From: Siphonodentalium dalli
Lineage: Eukaryota > Mollusca > Scaphopoda > Gadilida > Siphonodentaliidae
NCBI GenBank assembly: GCA_032622095.1
Contig: CP136064.1
Location: 130,249,605-130,313,604, forward strand
Direction: 5' to 3'
Length of the DNA stretch: 64,000 bases
The position numbers and the translations under genes are program-made. Below are positions 58,300 to 64,000 of the stretch, piece after piece. Within the stretch, counting starts at the first letter, position 1, and the number at the start of each line of letters is the position of its first letter. The notes under the pieces are model-generated. The model did no database searches. It saw only the letters and a program-made list of their open reading frames with translations, and was not told the DNA's origin.

Positions 58300-58512
58300 C
58301 TGTGTAATGCCCTAAATAATCAACTCCTTAACCACATAAGAATTATGGGTAACTTTTCAGGATTTAGTCGGAAATATGGCTTGTTGACATTCAGCGGAAA
58401 GCTCTCACTGAGAGCATTCCGATGAATGGCAACAAGCCATATTTCCAACTAAACATGGAAAGTTACCAATAATTCAGCTGTGGTTAAGGAGTCAATTATA
58501 TAGGGCATCAGT
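58300..58512. mobile_element. Foldback MITE, copy 5
   Basis: The arms read aatgccctaaataatcaact and caattatatagggcat, with the central palindrome gaaagctctcactgagagca followed by ttc. The outermost bases are worn (ctgtgtaatg / catcagtg), so borders are approximate. Confidence 0.8.
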
Positions 58513-60011
58513 GTATACAGGGATTATGCTACAGAAATGACAATAATGGATCAAGTAGTCAATTAACAACTCATGTACATGTACATCATACCACCTGCCC
58601 GGGGGAGTGTCTGCCTTGAAATTTCCAACAGCACTGCCCCCCTAAATTTCTCTTGAAATGATGAGTTATACATCTTTTATTTAGAGAATATCATATATTT
58701 ATTCAATGAAAGAAGTAATTGAAATGGTCGCGATAGCATGAATAATTTTCACTTCTGTAATTTTATAACTTTAACTATTTCTAATATACTACTAGTAAAT
58801 ACTCATTGATCAGTAGTTCCCTAATGAAATGTTCACATACTATGTTCAACAAATGATCATGAGTCATTTGTTGAACTTATTATACCCACTTTAAAAAAAA
58901 AGGGGGGTATACTGTTTTGCACCTGTCCGTGCATCCGTGTGTCCGTGCGTGTGTGCGTCCGTCCGTACGTTCGTCCGATGTCTGTTCATGTCATACATAA
59001 CTTGAACAGTAGTGCTCGGATCTCATTAAAATTAGGTATGGATGTTCACTACTATGAGGACATTAAATAGAGGGTTCCATCGTTTTGTTCAGATTTTCCA
59101 TTCTAGAGTTATTCATCTTTGTTTATCTGGAAATGTTGGCTTTTTGGTCAGTCTGGTGTCTGTTCATGTCATAACTTCAACAGTTGTGCTGGGATTTTAA
59201 TGAAATTTGGTATGGATGTTCACTACTATGAGGACATTCAATAGTGGGTTCCATCGTTTTGTTCGGATTTTCCATTCTAGAGTTATTCACCTTTGTTTAT
59301 CTGGAAATGTTGGCTTTTTGGTCAGTCTGGTGTCTGTTCATGTCGTAACTTCAACAGTTGTGCTGGGATCTCAATGAAATTTGGTATGGATGTTCACTAC
59401 TATGAGGACATTAAATAGAGGATTTCATCGTTTTGTTCGGATTTTCCATTCTAGAGTCATACATCTTTGTTTATCTGGAAATGTTGGCTTTTTGGTCCGT
59501 CTGGTGTCTCAATAAAATTAGGTATGGATGTTCACTACTATGAGGACATTAAATAGAGTGTTCCATCATTTAGTTCAGATTTTCCATTCTAGAGTTATTC
59601 ATCTTTGTTTATCTGGAAATGTTGGCTTTTTGGTCAGTCTGGTGTCTGTTCATGTCATAACTTCAACAGTTGTGCTGGGATCTCAATGAAATTTGGTATG
59701 GATGTTCACTACTATGAGGACATTAAATATAGGGTTTCATCGTTTTGTTCGGATTTTCCATTCTAGAGTCATACATCTTTGTTTATCTGGAATTTATGGA
59801 AATGTTGGTTTTTTGGTCCGTCTGGTGTCTGTTCGTGTCGTAACTTCAACAGTTGTGCTGGGATCTCAATGAAATTTGGTATGGATGTTCACTACCATGA
59901 TGACATTCAATAGAGGGTTCCATTGTTTTGTTCGGATTTTCCATTCTAGAGTTATTCATCTTTGTTTATCTGGAAATGTTGGCTCTTTGGTCCATCCGAT
60001 CTCTGTTCAGG

Positions 60012-61189
60012 CAGGCCTCAGCTTGCAGGTTGAGAATAGGGAGAAGTGACTTCTCCCTCTGGCAGAAATAGGGAGAAGTGAGAGAAAAATAGGGAGAAGT
60101 GAGAGACTGGAGAATAATTTCATCTGATAATTTATTTAATATGAGGTTAAACCACAGTCCCTAGGAATCACTGTTAGTTGAATAAAATATTATTTAATAA
60201 TATTAAATCAATATATTATAGTTAGTTATTATATTAATATATATATATGTTATCTGTATAGAAGAGGTAATGTATCTAGATCTATTTGTTATATTTTAAT
60301 CAAATTTAATATTATATGGACAGTGATTCCTAGGACTGTGGTTAAACAAATGAAAAAAACATTATCATGGAAATAAATTCAAATTTTTCATTTAAATGTA
60401 ATATAGATTGTTTGTTGCATTTGGTTTGCATATATATGCCACAATTAACGGCCTTGAGTCTTGACATCGACTACCGAGTGTCTCTAATTTAGTCTAAAAT
60501 CACTGAATCATTGGGAATAAAATTACGATTTTCCGGTTATGGATCACGTTTTATTTCGAACAAGGCAATACAACGATTAAAACTTTATTTGCAATCTATA
60601 AAATGGTGCTCTCGGATAATTTTGTCGTCAAATATATTCAGTAACATCAGGTAACATCGGATAATTTAAAGGGAGTACGGATTCAATAGAATTATTTGAG
60701 GTCCGTTCGATTAGCATTCTGTTATTGCGTAAAAACACGGAATACCACAAAGACGGAAACGGAACTAAAACAAACAATTTTTTTAAATCGGCAATATAAT
60801 AATAATTTGAGTCGGCGGTTTTAAAGCAGTCAGTCGGGACGAGTAGAAATTTACCAACACTTTATTAAGTATGGGCAAAACGGAAGGCTTCTTTGTTTGA
60901 TATATTATAATCCTTGTCTGGACATTGAAGACCGCATTTACTTACTCAGCGCTGTTAAACAAAAGGAGTCGACCTTGTGTCAACATTTTGTCACTGTTTG
61001 ACTCGCAGGCGATATATTCATAATTGATTTGTAACACTATAGCATGCATGGCTTATCGCTTACTACAGCTGTAGGATAATTTTGGGAAAATCGGAGGGCG
61101 ACTTCACTTCTCCCTGGCGCGAAACTAAGGCGACTTCGAGGCGTCGAGGGCGACTATTTCGCCCTACTCGCCTGGTAAGCTGAGGCCTG
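60012..61189. mobile_element. hAT-type element inserted in the tandem array
   Basis: A perfect 8-base target duplication, tgttcagg, lies at 60004-60011 and 61190-61197. The 13-base ends are perfect: caggcctcagctt and aagctgaggcctg. Sub-terminal stretches are rich in tagggagaagtga and gggcgact motifs. No ORF of useful length, so it is non-autonomous (1178 bp). Confidence 0.9.
60147..60345. mobile_element. Small inverted-repeat element nested in the hAT element
   Basis: The arm ccacagtccctaggaatcac followed by tgt (from 60152) pairs with acagtgattcctaggactgt followed by gg (to 60341), with one base of length difference. TTAA lies on both sides (60147-60150 and 60342-60345), so a piggyBac-type MITE is possible. 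The centre is AT-only sequence. Confidence 0.65.
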
Positions 61190-61340
61190 TGTTCAGGTCA
61201 TAATTTTGTATGGATGTTCACCACTATGAGGACATTTAGTGGCACATTCAACTGTTTTGTTTTGGTTTTTTGTTCTATAGTTATTCATCTTTGTTTATAT
61301 GAAAGCTGATTTTTTGGTCCATCTGTCTGAGTATAGCAGT

Positions 61341-62400
61341 CATAAGTTATAGATATGCCCAGTCTAGGCGGTATGCCACAAGGGAGTATGCACCGGACGA
61401 GCCCTCAATAGAGAACCGTGACCGTCACAAGATTTGCGTTAGCTTGTGTTCTCTAAAATTCAAGTTATAGATGATTTCTGTTTGTTAGCATCCCCCAGTG
61501 GATGTTATGGGCTTCATATATATATCCAAAGTTACGACAAATTTCTATGAGTAGCAGTGAATTTTCTTAACCGACTGACAAATACCGAGTAATTTCCCAA
61601 TAACATTTGAAATTCTGACTATAAACAGACCTTCACTTGTGCAACCATTTCTCCTTCTTTTGGAATGATGCGAGGAAACACGTCGCAGAAAGATTGCTTT
61701 GAGTATGATGATATCATGAAAATGAGCAAAAATGCAAATAATCTGATACTTTACTCGGTAGAGAATGTAAATAAAACTCAGCAGAGAACCAAATCGCCAG
61801 GAGTAGTATCCCCACAGTGCCGATCATATCATATTAGAAAAACACAACATCTGAAATACACACAATTCTAAATATTTACTCCTTAATTTGGAGTTATTTG
61901 CCAAAAAAACAAACAGCAATGATTTCATCAATGAGAGTTGCTGCATGTAATATGCATATAAGAATGACATTGCGGGCTGCCAATTTGGACATAAAAGTTA
62001 TGAAAATATATGTAACTCCTAGTACATTATTCTGTAATCACATCCGATCACGATAAAACTAGTGAACAACCTGTTGGATGCTGATGATTTCCATCTGCAA
62101 AGTCAAATTAATGTTATATTATCTATGGGTTGGAGCATAGACAGTCTACCTGAAGATGGCTGCTTAATTATTTGCACCTGCTCCTGTCATAAGGTCACAG
62201 CCATGACAATAGCTTTAATGACATTACAGGTGTTCAGGACAATGATTTGCTGCTTATTTTATTTTTTTTATGAACCAGAATATGAAGGCAGAAATTCCTT
62301 GATTAATCGACACATTTTAATACAGTGTTTTTGTTAATTAATTAGCACCACTCTACTTAATTATTGGTGCCTAATTATATAAGCACCTACCTCTGAGCAG
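61341..62400. other. Non-coding stretch, nothing firm
   Basis: No exon recognised. A GC-richer piece at 61350-61470 (gcccagtctaggcggtatgc, cgtgaccgtcacaagatttg) looks like part of another repeat. A 68-codon frame at 61665 has no known motif. Confidence 0.45.
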
Positions 62401-62410
62401 TTCATTCTGC

Positions 62411-63668
62411 CTCTGGCAGGGAGTGGAGCGAACCAGTCAGAATTGCTTGGCTGCATTAGTTCCTCTCTGTCAGAGCATTGGCACGAGTGAGTTGTGCGGT
62501 CTGTAACCTTTATTGGAAGCAACCGCCCTCGTGCTAATGCCGGCGAGTGAGACGGTTTTGGATTGGGCTTAGGACGGACAATGGAGCTAATCCCTGATGC
62601 CGCGTTAGCTGCTATGCAGAGAAGTCGGATTGTGGACGCTGTTAGTTGGACACTCCAAGCTGACAGGGGCTCTCTGGTTCTCTGCGTAGAATTCCGGACA
62701 GAAGATGCTGGCATCCAGAGGTCTTCTGCCACGGACAGGAACGCCAAGACCAGCCGTAACATGAAGAAGGGGCCTCCTAAGAGAAAGACGCCAGCTCGAA
62801 GGAGAAGGGACGCCGCCAGACGGGCGAAATGGAAGAAAAAGAAGGGGGTGACTGTTGATCTGCCGGTCACCCCTCCCCATGTGGTTCAGCCATCCAGTGT
62901 CACAGCCGGCAGGCCGGAGTTGTCTGAGAGACGCCCAGACGACCCGGCCTGCATGGAGACAGGTGACATCAGACCAGCTAGCAGGGACTTCGTTGATCTG
63001 CCGGAGGTCCCTGCTGTCGGCACAGAGACGAGCGGAGACAGGGACGCGGATACCACCCCCGATGTTCCTGTCGCCAGTTTCGACGTGGAGATGGAAACAC
63101 CACCCAGCCATTCTCCACAAGGGACGGAAACCACCACCTCCGTCCCTCCGACGCCGAAGTACGAGGAGAAGCCGGCGTCACCAACACCACATCAGATCGA
63201 ACAAGAGCGTGATGTCCTCAAATCCTCGATTATCGAACACCACGAAGCAGGAATGAAATATCCAATCACCAACCGCGAATTCTTCCTGCTGAGGGATCGC
63301 CACATATACAGAGGTCCAGACGAGCGGGACCCTGCACAAGGAATCATCAAAATAAAAGGAGAGAATATACACATATCCAGAAACCCTCCACCACGGGGAA
63401 AGCAGAAACAAACAGAAGAAATCTCCAGTTCCGACTCAGACCCAGCCACAGCAACAACAACAGGAACATCAAACCGACGAAAAAAGAAAGCTAACAAAAC
63501 CACAAAAAAAAAATAGATCATTTCCATTTTCATGCTCACCAATTCATGTTTTGTAAAATTCATAACATGTACTCATTAAATTTCATAAGTGGGTTGTAGG
63601 AGAGTGGTTCCGCCCCTTTCAAATCTTCCCGGGAGAAATCCCAAACCCCTAATAAAAAAATTAAAAAA
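62411..63668 (+). mobile_element. ORF1-only retroposed element with target duplication
   Basis: The segment from ctctggcagggagtgg to the A-rich tail (aataaaaaaattaaaaaa) is flanked by ttcattctgc (62401-62410) and ttaattctgc (63669-63678), a 10-base duplication with one difference. Such a duplication and an A-rich 3' end point to LINE-type target-primed insertion. It contains one intact ORF and no reverse transcriptase, so it depended on another element. Confidence 0.6.
62581..63516 (+). CDS. ORF1/gag-like protein of a non-LTR-type element (311 aa, intact)
   Basis: The ATG at 62581 opens a frame of 311 codons with no stops or shifts. The N-terminal ~45 residues (MELIPDAALAAMQR, VSWTLQADRGSLVLCVEF) have the short W...G.L.L..EF pattern I associate with ORF1-like proteins of mollusc and lancelet retroelements. 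Next is a strongly basic segment (KRKTPARRRRDAARRAKWKK) suited to nucleic-acid binding or nuclear targeting. The middle is rich in Pro/Thr/Asp/Glu and looks disordered. A more ordered stretch is near residues 210-270 (HHEAGMKYPITNREFFLLRD). The C-terminus is a Ser/Thr and Lys-rich tail (NRRKKKANKTTKKK). Codon use is GC-richer than the surroundings. A lineage-specific host gene cannot be excluded. Confidence 0.55.
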   Translation: MELIPDAALAAMQRSRIVDAVSWTLQADRGSLVLCVEFRTEDAGIQRSSATDRNAKTSRNMKKGPPKRKTPARRRRDAARRAKWKKKKGVTVDLPVTPPHVVQPSSVTAGRPELSERRPDDPACMETGDIRPASRDFVDLPEVPAVGTETSGDRDADTTPDVPVASFDVEMETPPSHSPQGTETTTSVPPTPKYEEKPASPTPHQIEQERDVLKSSIIEHHEAGMKYPITNREFFLLRDRHIYRGPDERDPAQGIIKIKGENIHISRNPPPRGKQKQTEEISSSDSDPATATTTGTSNRRKKKANKTTKKK

Positions 63669-63954
63669 TTAATTCTGCATATGTGTGATCATGAAGCTGA
63701 CTTCAATCACCCATCATAATTCTCTTAGGCAGTAAATGCAGCATACTTTTGACAGGTATGCTATTCCCATTTGGTACACATGTATGTGGGATTCAGACCA
63801 TTTTTAGGCAGTACACCGGATTCACACCCCGCTGTTAGCCAGTATTCAGGATTGATACCCGCATCTTAAATGGTATTCTAATTTCAAATAAAAGGCTGGT
63901 TCGCGACTTTGATGGGTCAAATTGTGATATCTGTTATCTAGAATGGGCCTTTTT

Positions 63955-64000
63955 TAGCTCAACTTGACAAAGTCAAGCTTGAGCTATTGCCATGGGTTGG
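63955..64000 (-). repeat. Start of a tagctcaactt-ended repeat (cut by window edge)
   Basis: The text ttagctcaacttgacaaagt followed by caagcttgagctattgccat is the reverse complement of the right end of the copies at 18911 and 48350. The repeat therefore continues outside the window in the opposite orientation. Confidence 0.7.

Larger units (their letters stand above)
58877..61340 (+). repeat. Repeat element with ~175-base tandem units, split by a hAT insertion
   Basis: It opens with an imperfect palindrome, tatacccacttt and aaaggggggtata, and a gtccgtgcatccgtgtgtcc microsatellite-like stretch. About seven units follow, starting near 58981, 59159, 59333, 59507 (shortened), 59645, 59828 and 60003. 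Each carries ctgttcatgtcataacttca, tatggatgttcactactatg, aggacatt, ttccattctagagttattca and ggaaatgttggctttttggt. The seventh unit is broken at 60011 and resumes at 61190. The pattern of a terminal dyad, a tetranucleotide repeat and iterated cores resembles Helentron-associated or 'pearl'-type repeats of bivalves, which is only a suggestion. Confidence 0.8.

Noticed and set aside
58981-60003. CRISPR array
   Set aside because: The ~175-base units are direct tandem copies without unique spacers, in an animal genome.
62361-63563. Minus-strand and other-frame ORFs of 77-171 codons
   Set aside because: They are shadows of the intact plus-strand ORF at 62581-63516, whose GC-rich codon use opens the other frames.

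Overview
The window looks like a piece of an AT-rich animal genome, most likely from a lophotrochozoan such as a marine mollusc. The support is indirect: (GACGGACGG)-type microsatellite repeats joined to iterated 'ccataactctg' and 'caagatggc' units, a tRNA-derived SINE with a (GTAA)n tail, a DIRS-type tyrosine-recombinase retrotransposon, and many cut-and-paste element families. No prokaryotic operons, rRNA or true tRNA genes, or CRISPR arrays were seen. The species cannot be named from sequence alone.

Host gene. The only host gene I can support is the 5' end of an unconventional myosin VII (MYO7A-like) gene on the minus strand. Its first coding exon (23553-23621) holds a short leader with an 8-codon uORF and the six codons MVILSR. 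After an intron of about 14.5 kb comes an 87-codon, phase 0-0 exon (8776-9036) encoding the conserved N-terminal SH3-like region of the motor head. The next motor exon (expected to begin TYTGS) was not found between 1 and 8775, so the gene continues beyond the left edge. Everything from 23622 to the right edge is upstream or 5'-UTR-intron sequence of this gene, or intergenic. At 50479-50657 on the same strand lies a short decayed exon containing the myosin motif FGKYIDI, possibly a relic of a duplicated myosin.

Mobile elements. At 1-4484 lies a DIRS-like retrotransposon with gag-like, RT and RNase H remains, a truncated recombinase, and split direct repeats in the order A1-ORFs-B1-A2-B2. A tRNA-type SINE (11658-12392) is interrupted by a Tc1/mariner-like foldback MITE. 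That MITE family has six copies in the window. TTAA-flanked piggyBac-like MITEs lie at 12938, 14833, 34884 and 44214. hAT-type elements with 8-bp target duplications lie at 20784, 45554 and 60012, and a weaker candidate at 29015. A PIF/Harbinger-type element with a TAA duplication lies at 47406, nested in a repeat that is nested in a hAT element. A terminal-inverted-repeat family of about 0.95 kb occurs twice (20370 and 53636). A 466-bp element (54780-55245) has arrays of 16-bp units facing each other at its two ends. A ~175-bp tandem array (58877-61340) is split by a hAT insertion. A retroposed unit at 62411-63668 carries only one intact 311-codon ORF1/gag-like reading frame and has a 10-bp target duplication.

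The remaining sequence is dispersed, diverged repeats and low-complexity DNA. Most open reading frames in it are chance or repeat-derived. All homology calls come from reading motifs by eye; no database search was run.
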